DNA from: Pomphorhynchus laevis
Taxonomy: Eukaryota; Acanthocephala; Palaeacanthocephala; Echinorhynchida; Pomphorhynchidae
Direction of reading: 5' to 3'
Assembly (NCBI GenBank): GCA_012934845.2
Contig: WNNJ02000757.1
Coordinates: 26,364 to 90,363 of the forward strand
DNA: 64,000 nt
The notes beneath the pieces are model-generated. The model had not been told where the DNA came from, searched no databases, and saw nothing but the letters and a program-made list of their open reading frames with translations. Shown here one piece after another: positions 11,065-22,139 of this stretch. Numbering within the stretch: position 1 is the stretch's first letter; each line of letters opens with the position of its first letter. The position numbers and the translations under genes are program-made.

Positions 11065-11511
11065 ATGGATATATCAACTCGTACACGAGATTGTGTTTTG
11101 ACTGAAAGGCAACGATCTACAATAATTGCTCATCTGAATTTCCTACTATATTGTCAACAACAGAATATTCATCTCAAATCTCTACGAATCCAGAAACAAA
11201 TGTGTGTAACCCCCCGGATGGTAAGCCGACAAACACACGATAAGATATCTCAACGATTTCGGAATATACTTAATAGAGCGTCTCATGATATTCAAACAAC
11301 GATCTTAGCATTCTACGAGCACGCTTATCAATCTGATTCACATAAAGATCGATTTGATGTCCAGTTATACAGAGCGCTTCTACGTAAAAGCCATAAAAAC
11401 ATAATACATATAGATTGCAGAGGATATAAGGACATTTTAACGGAAATGCTTGCATTTTATAAAATAAGCTATAGGCAAGCAAATATCAGTATCGAAATTG
11501 TATCTCAATGA
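11065..11511 (+). CDS. Unrecognised 148-codon ORF, possible PLE N-terminal region
   Basis: An open frame from ATG 11065 (MDISTRTRDC) to a stop at 11509-11511. It is rich in basic and helical residues, with no motif I can assign. Its place just after a PLE 3' end and its composition resemble N-terminal, RT-upstream regions of PLEs such as the one at 27.84 kb, but no shared motif is visible. It could also be viral or chance. Confidence 0.3.
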   Translation: MDISTRTRDCVLTERQRSTIIAHLNFLLYCQQQNIHLKSLRIQKQMCVTPRMVSRQTHDKISQRFRNILNRASHDIQTTILAFYEHAYQSDSHKDRFDVQLYRALLRKSHKNIIHIDCRGYKDILTEMLAFYKISYRQANISIEIVSQ

Positions 11512-11911
11512 TATATAATCTAATCTATAAAAAGAATGATGTAAGCTCTCGATTAAAATTATTGACATATCCTTACTCATTGAATTTTGTCGAACCAGAA
11601 CTGGTGGAGTCCTTGATCCGCCATGAAGTTGAGAATCACTAAGTTAAGCAAGTATTACACTACTTGTTATTACATTTTATCTCAAAATCTTAAAGTTATT
11701 AATTAACTACACCATAGATAAGAGACCTTCGGCTTTAACAGATCATAAACACATAAATCACAAACGACTGCAACCGACTACGAATTTAACGACCAGAATA
11801 TTCAATGCACAATATACACAATAAGCAACGACGCGATGAGAAAGAAGATGGCTTTAGACGTAAAACTAATCATAAAGTAACCGCAGCTCATCAAGCAAAA
11901 ATCGAACGTAC
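11512..11911. other. No recognisable feature
   Basis: AT-rich sequence with short frames only. Nothing supported as a gene, RNA or repeat on either strand. Confidence 0.5.
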
Positions 11912-12300
11912 TTATTTTTCAGGAGACACGACTCTATTCATATAATGATGGTCAAACGTGGAACCGACAGTTTGGTGAGCATAAGATGTAGCAAAATGGT
12001 TGAAAACGCAAATGTCGGCGTAAGACCGCTCAATCCTACCCTCCGAAAAATTCATACATACAATGTCCGTTCTCGCAGATCTATCCCTCGTTGTAGTGCT
12101 AGATTCAAACAATATACCCTCCTCTATTGGACGTAATTCCACTTCCCGATCCATGCGATCATGTGCCTCACTTAGTATCGAGCCGATCGTGTCGCGTATA
12201 GCGTTGTGTCTGATAATTGTTACGCCGCCTACTCTACAAGAGAGTACATGTCTTAAATTAAACGCTTCTGAACATCGACAAATTCCCTTACTTTAAATTT
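11912..12300 (-). pseudogene. RLE-type non-LTR element, C-terminal fragment
   Basis: On the minus strand from about 12,300 the translation gives a Cys-His block (CRCSEAFNLRHVLSC), then IIRHNAIRDTIGSILSEA, then ARTDIV and RSYADICVFN. These are the Cys cluster and endonuclease core (paired acidic residues in TDI and ADICV) seen in the family at 1-2.4 kb and 28.4 kb, but clearly diverged from both. RT domain absent. Confidence 0.7.
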
Positions 12301-12640
12301 GTATATTATATCATATCGCAAGTACATCCAAAAACTGTTGCTTTTGTAAATAAAATCCAGACGGTTTTGAAGGAATAGATGTCAACATATTGAGGCATTC
12401 TTCTGTGTAGCATGATGTATACTTCGAGTCATTTCTTCACTTGCATTTTCCAGAATTTGTTTCTTAAGTTGCTTGTATGTATTCCGATTATTTTTCCGGT
12501 AACCATCACAAAGATCCTTTAGGATTTTCCCAGTTTCAGAAATGTTACTATGAATAACGTTCAATTCGCTATTAGGTGTGATTGTTGAAAAACCTCTTCT
12601 GCGTTGACTGATGGATCTATTATGCCTAAATCTGTTATGC
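12301..12640 (-). other. Unassigned stretch with a 60-codon frame
   Basis: A minus-strand frame (12,564-12,382) is Lys/Asn-rich with no recognised domain. Otherwise nothing is seen. Confidence 0.25.
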
Positions 12641-13273
12641 CTTCTTCCAATGCTCTATCGTCAAACTACATGCCGAATTTCAACACGGATAATTGAACTT
12701 TTATTTCTTATAAATATTATCGTTTACTCAATGTACAGGATCCCCATTTTTTGATACTTCATGTTTATTTATGTAAATGTTTTGCTGAAAGGCGAAAGGC
12801 AAAGTGACTTTAATAAATTCTCTGCATAAATATTAAAAATAACTAAAAAAGAAACAATTGATTCTGATTTTTATGCTTATCCAGTTTTCACTCAATCTAG
12901 TTGAAAATATCCTCTATCGACAAAGCGACTTCTTATATGGAGAGCCTCATTACATGGCTATAATAATAAATATTGTAAAACCCTGTTACGAATGTTCCTC
13001 AAATTGTACATGTATCTTCTGCTTTCAACATTGCTTCTCAATATCTCACTTATTCACCTGCCCACATCTAAGCCACTTAAGTTATAAGGAAATTGATTGT
13101 CTTCGTCGCTCTTAAACAAATTACTTTCTAATATCCAACAAACATACACATTTATTCTACATTTTATGTAAATTTGCATTCCTGAATGATCAACCCTACC
13201 ATTCCTCCAATGCTCTATCGTCAAACTACATACCGAATTTTAACACAGATAATTGAACTTTTATTTCTTACTT
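12641..13273. repeat. Direct-repeat pair (~75 bp) flanking 0.5 kb
   Basis: Copies at about 12,645-12,715 and 13,203-13,273 share AATGCTCTATCGTCAAACTA and downstream text with few changes. They bracket a non-LTR fragment. A segmental duplication or short terminal repeat is possible; the ends are not defined well enough to choose. Confidence 0.55.
12850..12960 (+). pseudogene. Non-LTR RT C-terminal fragment
   Basis: Nucleotides 12,855-12,950 match the 3' end of the reverse transcriptase relic at 22,030-22,126 (shared TTGATTCTGATTTTTA, CTCAATCTAGTTG and TATGGAGAGC text). Frame broken. Confidence 0.6.
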
Positions 13274-13499
13274 TAATTTCAATACATGCAGAGCATGTAT
13301 TGATTGTCTACCGCCAAACAAATGTGCCAATCGTGTAGGATGTTGTAGTGATTTCACAAAAATAATACTCTTATTCAGGATAGTGCCACTCTGGAAATAC
13401 CAGAAAGTGTATCGGACTCGCACTACGTATCTATTGAGCTGCAATGCACATGAATAGGGTGTGAACTCTACACGCTAGTAAAGGTTACTAAGCGCATTT

Positions 13500-13835
13500 T
13501 TAAAGATTTTTTCCTTAAAGATTTCTTATGTGTTATTTGCTCCGCACAAAGCTCCAAGTTAAATGGAAGTTCTATTAACGAACTTAACAGGGAAGTCGCT
13601 ATTTTGAAGTACGAAATATCTCAATGGAAACAACACATAGGGACTCATTAATCGTTTAATCCTTCAGAACACAATTTCGCTAGTTTAACTTCCAATCGCA
13701 CTTTTGCTAGCGTTCTTCGCAGAGAAGTTGCCAAGACCGAACTTGTCACATATATAGGGCAATTTACATCATCTCCATTGTATATGCTGCAAAAATGTGA
13801 TCAACAAGCTCAAAGAGTTTCAAGCAGCCTTTTTT
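13500..13835 (+). pseudogene. Coding remnant, possibly a non-LTR ORF1 coiled coil
   Basis: One frame reads through with a single stop near 13,650. It holds a CVICSAQSS Cys pair, a heptad-like stretch (INELNREVAILKYEISQWK) and a SNRTFASVL block. Cys pair plus coiled coil is reminiscent of Jockey/CR1 ORF1 proteins. No zinc knuckle is seen and the end merges into the capsid-like text, so the assignment is tentative. Confidence 0.35.
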
Positions 13836-14660
13836 TTCGTGAGAGCTGCTACTATATGCTTTGGTTGGGCAATGGGGCACATGAACAATAGTATAGTGGT
13901 CACTTCTTTATTTGAGTATGGTGCTATTTCCTTACCAGCGCCCGGAGATAGTAACTAGATGTGGAGGGCCTTGAAAGCTGTGACAGCTTATGAGGCTTCA
14001 TCCGATTTTAAAACAGATGCTAGTTACTTGACATCGATGCCGGCAGACGACTTATCCACAGTGGGAATTCTAACAGCGAAAGTGCTAACTAATGGAGTCA
14101 GCTTGTTACTAGATAATTTCAATTTCGGTGGCTCCGATCTTCACGATTGGATGTCCAAAAACTTTAGAATACATAGTTAATTCGGATCTTTTCATTGATA
14201 CTTTTTGCTACAACGAGGAAATCAATGTAGCGCAACTTTACGCCACTTTACCCCTTTGGGGCACATCAGGATTAACAAGACTACATTTCCCTATTGATGC
14301 ATCTTACGGTGCATCATGGAACGATAGTTGGGGTGGAAGCAATTATGCGAGGGAACCCACCTTTAGGACAGAATACCAGGACCGGATACCAAACTTCCAC
14401 AATTGTATGGCTCTCTCATTTCTTTATAACAAATGGCCCGTATATTGAGACGTGTTCGCACCACCAATCAAATGCGATGTCATGAAGGAGGTCATATCAA
14501 GACTTAATAATGAAAATAATTTTCAATGGAGACTGTGGCAAGGTACTAAAGAGTACGACAACAACAGAAGCAGAGAATTGATGTACCTCATAGTCAATTA
14601 CTCGATGTTTGCGTTGAACGCTTTTCTACTGCTTTTCTACTGCTTTTTACTGCTTTTTAA
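13836..14660 (+). pseudogene. Endogenous viral element: totivirus-like capsid fragment I, second copy
   Basis: Coding remnant with a stop near 13,957, a frameshift near 14,155 and a stop near 14,447. From 14,050 it is nearly the same DNA as 6,890-7,450, including GASWNDSWGG and WRLWQGTKEYDNNRSREL. It extends about 200 bp further 5' than the 7-kb copy (AMGHMNNSIVVTSLFEY). The text ends in a run of repeated TACTGCTTTT units at 14,625-14,660. Viral origin is inferred from the RdRp-linked relative at 47.8 kb. Confidence 0.55.
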
Positions 14661-14727
14661 ATGAATTTTCAAAATATAAAAGATCGGAATCAACGATCAG
14701 CAGTGGCAGATTTAAGTAATGATTCAC

Positions 14728-15270
14728 AACTGAGTATAATAATCTGCCTTAAAAAAAAACAAGAAAAATACGTCTCTTAACATTGATATCTCATTGGCGA
14801 ATGGAAGGGCGATCATATGTATCCAAGCAGGGATTGACATCCTTGCGGTTGGTGAGCTCGTATGCCCAATTCTAAAAGGTGCCGACAGATTATTAGTAGC
14901 AACCAATGCAGCAATGTGGGCATACGAACAGATAACAAACGGGGACGAGGATTTGATCAAGTATTTTTCAGCCGCGGTGTACGCGAGTATCAAGAACGGG
15001 ATGATTGGGTTATCAACTCGGGATAAAGGTTTGTACGACCATGACGGGAGATGGGCGTACACCGAAAATGCGTATATGCCCGGGGCCGAAAGGATTAAGC
15101 CTAATCAACTTAATGTACAATATGTCCTTCGTGCCCTAACCTTAACTGTAGCAACAAAGATCAATTGGTGGAGTACAAATCATCATTTTGGGACAGCTGG
15201 GAACAGTGGTTACGTTAATAAACGTTTTATGAGCTATGACATGGATATCCTGAATACCTATAAATAATTT
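14728..15270 (+). pseudogene. Endogenous viral element: totivirus-like capsid fragment II
   Basis: A 157-codon open frame (14,794-15,267; coding likeness begins near 14,770). Diagnostic blocks are AGIDILAVGELVCPILKGAD, AAMWAYEQI, AYTENAYMPGAE and ALTLTVATKINWWSTNHH. The same blocks occur at 25.4-25.86 kb and, diverged, at 47.8-48.3 kb next to a totivirus-type RdRp, so a capsid role is inferred. Both the 14.8-kb and 25.4-kb copies break at the same residue and share a 3' tail (CAGTCTTCGGTGTTTCTT, with a single base change), so they are duplicates of one insertion. Confidence 0.65.
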
Positions 15271-15276
15271 GTATGT

Positions 15277-15515
15277 AGTCTTCGGTGTTTCTTCTTTATA
15301 TTAATAATATATATGGTGTCAGTTTTCCACAAATCAAATGGATATATATGTATATAATATAGTATAATTATATTATAGTATTGTATATAGTATGTAGTAA
15401 TTATATATAGTATTGTATATAATATAATGCAGTCTTCGGTGTTTCTTCTTTATATAAATAATAAATATAGTGTCAGTTTTTAACAAATCAAATGGATATA
15501 TATGTATATAAATTG
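15277..15515. repeat. Direct duplication of EVE 3' flank
   Basis: Segments 15,277-15,365 and 15,430-15,515 are near-copies (AGTCTTCGGTGTTTCTTCTT ... CAAATCAAATGGATATATAT), separated by TATA-rich DNA. The first part also follows the capsid-like copy at 25.86 kb. Confidence 0.75.
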
Positions 15516-15890
15516 AAATGCGAAAAATTGCTTGAAACTGTGGTCCAGCAGCCAAAACTAAATACGATTGATTTTAAATACATATGTGCTGCTAAATAAC
15601 TTGACTTCTATCATCAGCTCCATCAGTCTAATGTATCACTTCGAGACGATCCTAACACCCCAGCAGTCATCGTCAGTCGGATGAAGTGGTTAGGATGCGT
15701 TTCGACTGCTTTTGTGATAACTATAAAGACACCAGCAATTCCTCAAGATGCTATACGAAGCTCAGGTGCAGAAAGCGTTTTTACTGGCTTGTTTCGTGTG
15801 TGGACCTTCTAGTTATTCTTTATATAAGGCACAAATGCGTATCCGTTGATTACGAGGGCACTGAATTTCTCACATGATTACAGAAGGAAT
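15513..15890 (-). repeat. Repeat family carrying permuted hammerhead strands, copy 1
   Basis: The first of three related ~300-bp repeats (others at 15.9-16.1 and 53.34-53.70 kb). On the minus strand 15,712-15,635 carries AGCAGTC-GAAAC, a long stem III strand, CTGACGA (complement of 15,670-15,676), TGACTGCT and finally ATCGTC (GTC complement at 15,645-15,647). All three hammerhead helices can pair, but the strand order is non-canonical (see findings). The plus-strand ORF in this region is a shadow. Confidence 0.7.
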
Positions 15891-15899
15891 GCGTCATTT

Positions 15900-16128
15900 T
15901 ATAAATTTTTCTTGCGAAAAATCGCTTGAAACTGTGGTCCAGGAGCCAAAGCTGGCTACGATTGATTTTTAATCCATATCTGCTGCTAGATAACTGGACT
16001 TCGATCATCATCTCCATCAGTCTAATGTATCACTCCGAGACGCTCCTAACCACCCAGCAGTCATCGTCAGCCGGATGAAGTGGTTAGGATGCGTTTCAAC
16101 TGCTTTTGTGATAACTGCAAAGACACTA
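15900..16128 (-). repeat. Repeat family carrying permuted hammerhead strands, copy 2
   Basis: Second copy; minus-strand motif at about 16,106-16,025. AGCAGTT-GAAAC, CTGACGA and GCGTC are all retained. The stem I strands CATCCGG and TCGGAGTGA pair better than in copy 1. Starts with the family signature GCTTGAAACTGTGGTCCAGG. Confidence 0.7.
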
Positions 16129-16129
16129 A

Positions 16130-16560
16130 TAGAAGTAATACTCTCTAACAACATATTCGAATTTTACAGAAAAAATGTTCAAGCAATTGATAGGCACGGC
16201 GATGGGTACTCCCGTAGCTCTCACTTACGCGATAATATACATGCATGTGTATGAACAAAGAATATTGAGATCCCTGAGTAGCAACCTATAATGTACTGTA
16301 GGTAAATCGATGATATTTTTATGATGTTCAAAATGATAATGTGATAGCAGAAATTAAGGAAGCTTTTGACACATCCGGACTTTAAAATTTGAGACGACGG
16401 CCAGGGAAAGTGTTAATATTATGGAGGTTAGAATATATTTGTACACAAACAATAAAATACAGACTGAGTTGTATCGGAACATGTTATATCGCCTGGAACA
16501 AATGACTGTTTCACTTAATAAATAATTGAGAGTAAAAAGTGAGAAGCCACTCAAATACTG
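16130..16560 (+). pseudogene. Penelope-like element RT palm fragment
   Basis: Motif B (LIGTAMGTPVALTYAIIYM, 16,180-16,250) and a degraded motif C (CR.IDDIF.MF near 16,297-16,325) are followed by a thumb-start block (SVNIMEVRIYLYTNNKIQTEL). Sister copy at 26.26-26.70 kb. Stops interrupt the frame. Confidence 0.75.
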
Positions 16561-16689
16561 GGAGATATACTGGTTGCAACTATTATGTACAGATATGGCA
16601 CCAGAGACGTTTTAGCTTTTTATCAATTTACGAAATCAGTTATTGTACTGCAGATTTAAACATTTCTAAATTTTGAGAAAACCGTAAGA

Positions 16690-17410
16690 GTATTATAAGA
16701 ATTACTCATCGGCCGTCTATTCGAGTTCAGATGCTGTTGATGATGTTGCACTTGACTCTTTACTTAATCGTAAAACAAGGAAGCTAGGACATCAAGGATT
16801 TCATGTATGCAAAAATGAACTATTGCTCTTTCCGCCAAAAATATGTAGACTTTTTCGAAACAAGCAGTATCGTCGGTCAGCCAATAATACATTAATAGAT
16901 TCTAGAGATGGAATCTTTAACATGTAATCTTTGACACTTACACACACTCAACGAGAGGTGCTATCGTTAGGACTTTCATTTTCCCTACCAAAAGAGGAGT
17001 TTGGAAGGCTGGATCTAATCAACAGTATACGTCGTGATGGTAACAACATTTTGAAATCTATATCAGATCTGAGTTAACGAGATGCTGCTGAAGCTGCTTT
17101 CTGTAATGCGGTTTTGGCTCAAAAATATGTAACATTGCATCCAAACAAAGACTACTATACCAATTTGAGCCATGATCACATTCAGGCAATAAAGTCACTT
17201 ACAGTAAATTCTGATGTACTTGTAATGCCAGCGGATAAGGATGCTAAGACAGTGATTTGGTCAAAGAGTTACGATCTGGCTGAAGGCATCAGACAACTAA
17301 AAAGTGATACCATTACTTACAGTGACCATGATAACATTGTTAGGGAAGTACGTATGGTGATAATACAAACGTTTACCGATTATAACACTGTTAAGAAATT
17401 AATTGTTTGA
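16690..17410 (+). pseudogene. Penelope-like element RT N-terminal fragment
   Basis: A 98-codon frame (17,114-17,410) with LVMPADKDAKTVIWSKSYDLAEGIRQL, the block preceding the palm in PLE reverse transcriptases. Upstream 16,940-17,090 holds QREVLSLGLSF, equivalent to the N-terminal L..GL.F motif, with a basic region (KICRLFRNKQYRRS) before it. Palm absent. Confidence 0.7.
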
Positions 17411-17880
17411 TCACCGATATCAAGATATATGTATCCACTATTTAAAAATATGTATCTACGATCCAACGATGCTAGAAATCACAAAACTTTTGTGTAAATC
17501 TGATGATGTTTGCATACTGGTCACACCTCAAAAACATTGCCATTAGATGAAGGCAAACTATGAAGACATGTAGCAGACAAATGGTAAAAAATCTCCCTTA
17601 AGATTATGCATAATGCTATCAAAGGAGATGTAGTCACGTTAAAATGTGAAAAACTAGCAATGAAAAAGACATAAAATAATCCTCACGCAGTTTCAAGCTT
17701 TGCCAAATTTGGAGCGACTTAATAATACTCAGATAGAAAGTATTATCAACCGCACCGCTATAAGTTTAATACAGTGAGTAGTCCGAACTCTAATTGAGTA
17801 ACGAACTGGTCAACAGCGTAAGCTATAAGTAATATTATTGATGATTAATAATTATAACTTACTCTAACCACAATTGACCA
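17411..17880. other. No confident feature
   Basis: AT-rich DNA with only short frames. Probably further PLE decay, but no motif is legible. Confidence 0.4.
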
Positions 17881-17884
17881 CCCA

Positions 17885-18165
17885 TTCGCGATCATATCGC
17901 TCTGTTCGCCCAAATGTATCATACTCGTGCCCGTTCTCCTACTCCCGAAAAGACCACGGCAACTGTCATTGACATAGCTTACGCTAGTTACGGATTTCAT
18001 GAACAAATGTACCGTGTCTGTCAAAATATGTACGACTTTTAGGCTTAGCAAGGCATTACTCCAAATCGTTCCGGTTTATCTCTTGCTCTTGGTGAAGATA
18101 ATTTCTTTCAATACTTAAATATTGATCTTGACCACTTTCCATCTAAACTCGAAATACAATAACGA
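17885..18165 (+). pseudogene. Unidentified coding remnant
   Basis: A single frame with two closely spaced stops reads as convincing protein text: DHIALFAQMYHTRARSPT, YGFHEQMYRVCQNMYDF, then NRSGLSLALGEDNFFQYL. No family recognised. The style resembles the virus-like blocks elsewhere in the window, but there is no shared motif, so viral origin is only a guess. Confidence 0.35.
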
Positions 18166-18329
18166 CTTACGCTCCTTGATAAAAGTTTTGTAAAGGACGA
18201 CCGCTTCTAACCTCGTTCCCATTTCCTTTCAGACCTCTGTACACAGACACACGGTGTATCTTTTTAGTTTGTTGTTTCTTAACTAACAATTTAGTACTTC
18301 CTTCTATTACAAAAATTATTATTATTGTT

Positions 18330-19492
18330 GTTATTATTGTTGTCGCTGCGGACGGGGCAACACACCGTGTATCAACTGCTCGGCTACAAACTGCACCAAC
18401 AAACGCGCGCCCAACGAAATATTTCACGATGGCTTCGCCAATTCGAAGCCCATTCAGAATGAAGTTAATGTTCCGATTCACAACACCGAACTTGCGACGA
18501 ACGCCGTCTGCAACTCACAACCCACCGTACAATCACTGACTACGTCAGCCACTTCACAAACAAGAAGTGGCTCCGCTACTACGATCGGAGAAATATACAA
18601 AGAAGTCATACAATGGAGGCCTAACCTCCACACGCTCCCCACTTGCACCGCCAGCCACAAGTTCGTTGAAATCCTTGCATCCTTCTATAACAAAGCAGCT
18701 TTCACCCATGAAGACGAGTCATTAGCCCTAAAATCTGCAGTCGTTTTTTCTCAATGCGTGTTGCAACGTATTCCGACGAGAAAAGCTTCACTAGTCCGCA
18801 AAACTATTGAACGGAGGCTAACTCAGTGGAAACAAAAAGAGTTCGATTCCCTCTTCGAAGAAGCAAAATACCTACAGCGCTGCCGCGATTCGCAAACCCG
18901 AACAAACGTCGTCGACTGGATCAGACGCTATTGCAATCTGTTGGCACAAGGAAAGATAACGGCCGGCACTTCCGTCCTAGAAGACGAAACAACTTCATTA
19001 GTGCTTTCACCTGACATCACCATAAGCGGGAAGACTGTAAAATCAATGTTACAAGACCTCCACCCCCGCCACCGACCCACACCCCGACGTCCTAATGCAT
19101 TCCTCATACAGAAAGTCGAAAGAGCACCACTCATGTCGTTTCCTAGCGTTAGATTAGATCTCTATCATACGAGCTTGTGAACACACCAAAGGAAGAGCCG
19201 GACCTTCCGATCTCGACGCTTGTGCTTGGCGTCACATGCTCACACGATTCGGCACACAATTACAAACGTTAGCCCGATCCTTGGCTTACTTTGCAATCTT
19301 CATAGCTACCGAACAAGTTAACGCGCACACACTAGACGCCTTCACGGCATGTAGACTGATTGCACTCGAAAAGAAAAATGGCGGCATAAGACCCATTGGA
19401 ATCTGTGATACCGCCAGACGCATAATTAGCAAGGCCATTTTACAGATAGTCCGCACTGACATCGAGGACGTTTGCGATAAGGTACAGCTTGC
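18330..19492 (+). pseudogene. RLE-type non-LTR element, N-terminal half through early RT
   Basis: Starts with a Cys-rich cluster (CCRCGRGNTPCINCSATNC, about 18,341-18,397), then a conserved IPTRKASLVRKTIERRLTQWK block (18,770-18,840), then GGIRPIGICDTARRIISKAIL (19,380-19,445). This is the N-terminal half of the same family seen at 1-2.4 kb and is more GC-rich and less decayed than it. Frameshift near 19,150-19,200. It is cut abruptly near 19,492, inside the RT at QLAAGQ, where virus-like text begins. Confidence 0.78.
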
Positions 19493-21078
19493 CGCAGGAC
19501 AAAGAAGGATTGGCATACATCGAAGGGAACAATGCAGTCACAATATGCTTTGCTTTCAGAGCGAAATACTATGAGTTCCTTAACGTCACCGTCATAAATC
19601 ATACCATACCTGACACTATTACTTGCACTGTCCGAGTAAACTCACAAGCCGAGAGCCTAATTACCATTAAGTTTAAAGACCCAAGATCTATCAACGGAGA
19701 TTCTACCACAAAGAATATGTTTGACATCAGTGCTGGTGGTAAAAGGATCGTGAACGGAAAGAGTCGCGCTTTGGTATTTAGCAACTCGAGCTTAGCCAGA
19801 GTCAAAAATCAATGCGATAGAGTCCTTATTGAATCTGCTGCCGTCTGCTTTCGTCAGGGCCCATGGCGGCGATGCTGTAGACTTATGGAAATTAATCAGA
19901 TCAATGTACGGCGCCATAGACTCTGTACTTGTCCCCAGCACCTTTTGGAAGTACGACGAGACTTCCGCCACTAAGCGTGTTGGCCACTTAAAAGCTAAAC
20001 GGTCTCATCAAATTTGTGTTTATCCTAATGATGCTAGTTGTGCTAGCATAGTGTGTTCCTCTTTAGAACATGCATTCGATATCATGCACATGGCTACTGA
20101 TTTCATGAATTACATTGCTGGATATAGAGCAATTATGCTTATTGAACGCGGGTGCGCGAACCTTTACCTGATTAATACTTTGCATGTGCAATCCGCAAGA
20201 CCAATTGCAGAGAATGCAAGCTTTATTGTTAACGATAAGGCTTTGTATGCAGGACAATGCGGTGTGCTGAGCTGTGCTGCTAATATGCAGATTATAAATT
20301 TATTTAATGCAGCAATGCGCAACATGGTAATCACGTGTGATGCCGGTAATTATCATAATTTTCTCGGAGTTACTTTTAAATGTGGTACAGTTGTAGCACC
20401 TAATGAAGCCCAGTTGTCGGATACGACCTGCCGTACGAACCGGTGCTATGATTAGCCATTCTGATATGCACCCTCATCGAACCCTGAGGAGTTTGAGAGC
20501 CACTATTAGGGGCCATGCGCAGCTTTCAGGCCAAATCGGAGCAATTATGAGCACGATATCTGGTTACTACTATAGTAGATACAATAACTACAAGGAAGAC
20601 ATTTTCTTCACTTGAAGATAAGCTGATGCAGGTATTGTCGGAAGCCGTGCTGTTGACACATCAATCGAAGCTTACGAATACATCAGGGATGCAATAGGCG
20701 CTGAGGAAAAACAGATAATTATCGATGCATTAGTTTCGACAGACATTGGAATCATAATCAGATATAGTAGGAAAATAGCATTAGCCTTCCTTGAACCTGC
20801 AAATGCCGAGAATGCTAACTATGCTGCCGGTTTCTACCTGTGGATTGCCTTTGGTCATTATCCTGCAGAATCTATGTATACTTTAACTACCAGGTTAGGA
20901 CCAGAAGCTGTCAGAAGGGTTCATTTATTTGCAGGTGAAAGATATTTTTGTAAGGCTCTCGGTGACAACAGCGATGAAGACAGAACAACCCAACTTAGAT
21001 CATTCCTATACCGAAAAAGTGGTGATATGGTGAGAAACATTAGATCAATTCCCGCGGCTGCAGCTGAGACGGGAAAGA
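19493..21078 (+). pseudogene. Virus-like coding block, probable capsid, in three frames
   Basis: About 1.6 kb of strongly protein-like text with few breaks: 19,489-19,850 (VTICFAFRAKYYEFLNVTV), 19,829-20,440 (GGDAVDLWKLIRSMYGAID, CGVLSCAANMQIINLF), 20,450-20,612 (QIGAIMSTISGYYYSRYNN), then after a frameshift 20,625-21,065 (IGIIIRYSRKIALAFLEP). It is neither RT, nuclease nor transposase. Its size and composition suggest a viral structural protein, and it sits among totivirus-like fossils, so I infer the N-terminal part of such a capsid. That inference lacks a shared motif. Confidence 0.45.
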
Positions 21079-22126
21079 CGGGACAAGATTGTCCGAGATA
21101 TAGTTATACAAAACTTCGATCATCGCTCTACCATTTACGCAATATTCATTGATTTTGCCAAAGCCTTTGACTCTTTAAAGCGTAATCTCTTGATTAATAA
21201 ACTAATAAATAAAGTGCATATCATTGGCCGTTTTCTTCACTTAATTCGAACTATTTTACAACCCAACACTCTTCGTATTTGTGACGGTTTAAATTTTTCA
21301 GACCCTGACATCGCTAACCTTGGAGTACTACAAGGAAATCCATTTAGTCCATTATTGTTCTCCTTTTTTCTCATAGACTTACCTTCTTATTTACGTAGCA
21401 ACACTTCTAAAATTTTATCTGTCCTGTATGCAAACGATCTTGTCATACTTTCGAAAGACATACACGCTTCCCAACAGACCTTAACATCTCTATCTGATTA
21501 TTGTCATCTCAACCAGCTTCATGTTAACACTCCAAAATCAAAGATTATCAAATTCCGCAAGGGAGGTCCTCTGCGGCGTACTGACCAACTGCAATTTTAT
21601 AACCAGCCACTTGATTTCTGCCTAAATTATACGTATCTAGGTATCCTTCTCACATCTAAATGGTCATTCAGATCTCATTTACAGTTGAAAAGTTCAAAAG
21701 ATCGTAATTGCTACACCTCTTGCTAAAAATTTGGATCTTTGTCTTTCGAAGGAGCAATTCGATTTTTTCAAATAATGCTTCTTCCTATCATTCAATATGA
21801 CCTACATGCATTTTGGTATGATCTCACTGCCGATAATTTCGCTCTAATAGACAAATGTCAATGGCGATTCATAAAAAGAGTTGTTGGGGTTTCACTAAAA
21901 TCATCATTAGTAGTATCTGCTCTTTGCAACGTACCACTTTGTTCTCTTTACTTAAGCCGACTACTCCATTTACCCATAACCCCTTATTTTCGTTATCATC
22001 TTGACGTTTTTGAAACCAAAAAAGAGTCAATTGATTCTGATTTTTACGCTTCTACAGTTTTCACCCAATCTAGTTGGAAATATCCTCTTATGACAAAACG
22101 GCCCCTTGTATGGAGAGCAATATAAA
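21079..22126 (+). pseudogene. Non-LTR retrotransposon reverse transcriptase, 5'-truncated
   Basis: RT palm beginning just before motif A (FIDFAKAFDSLKRNLL, about 21,151-21,200). Motif B is GVLQGNPFSPLLFSFFL. The catalytic box reads YANDLVIL (21,427-21,450), so the first catalytic Asp is Asn and the enzyme would be dead. KSKIIKFRKGG and a YLGILL box follow. After a stop near 21,725 the thumb/C-terminal region continues to 22,125. Endonuclease and 5' RT are missing. The clade is probably Jockey/I/CR1-like, not resolved. Confidence 0.8.
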
Positions 22127-22139
22127 GCAATATTTTATC

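Noticed and set aside
18167..18660. Minus-strand ORFs of 104 and 60 codons
   Set aside because: The plus-strand frame shows the Cys-rich N-terminus of the RLE family in this interval.
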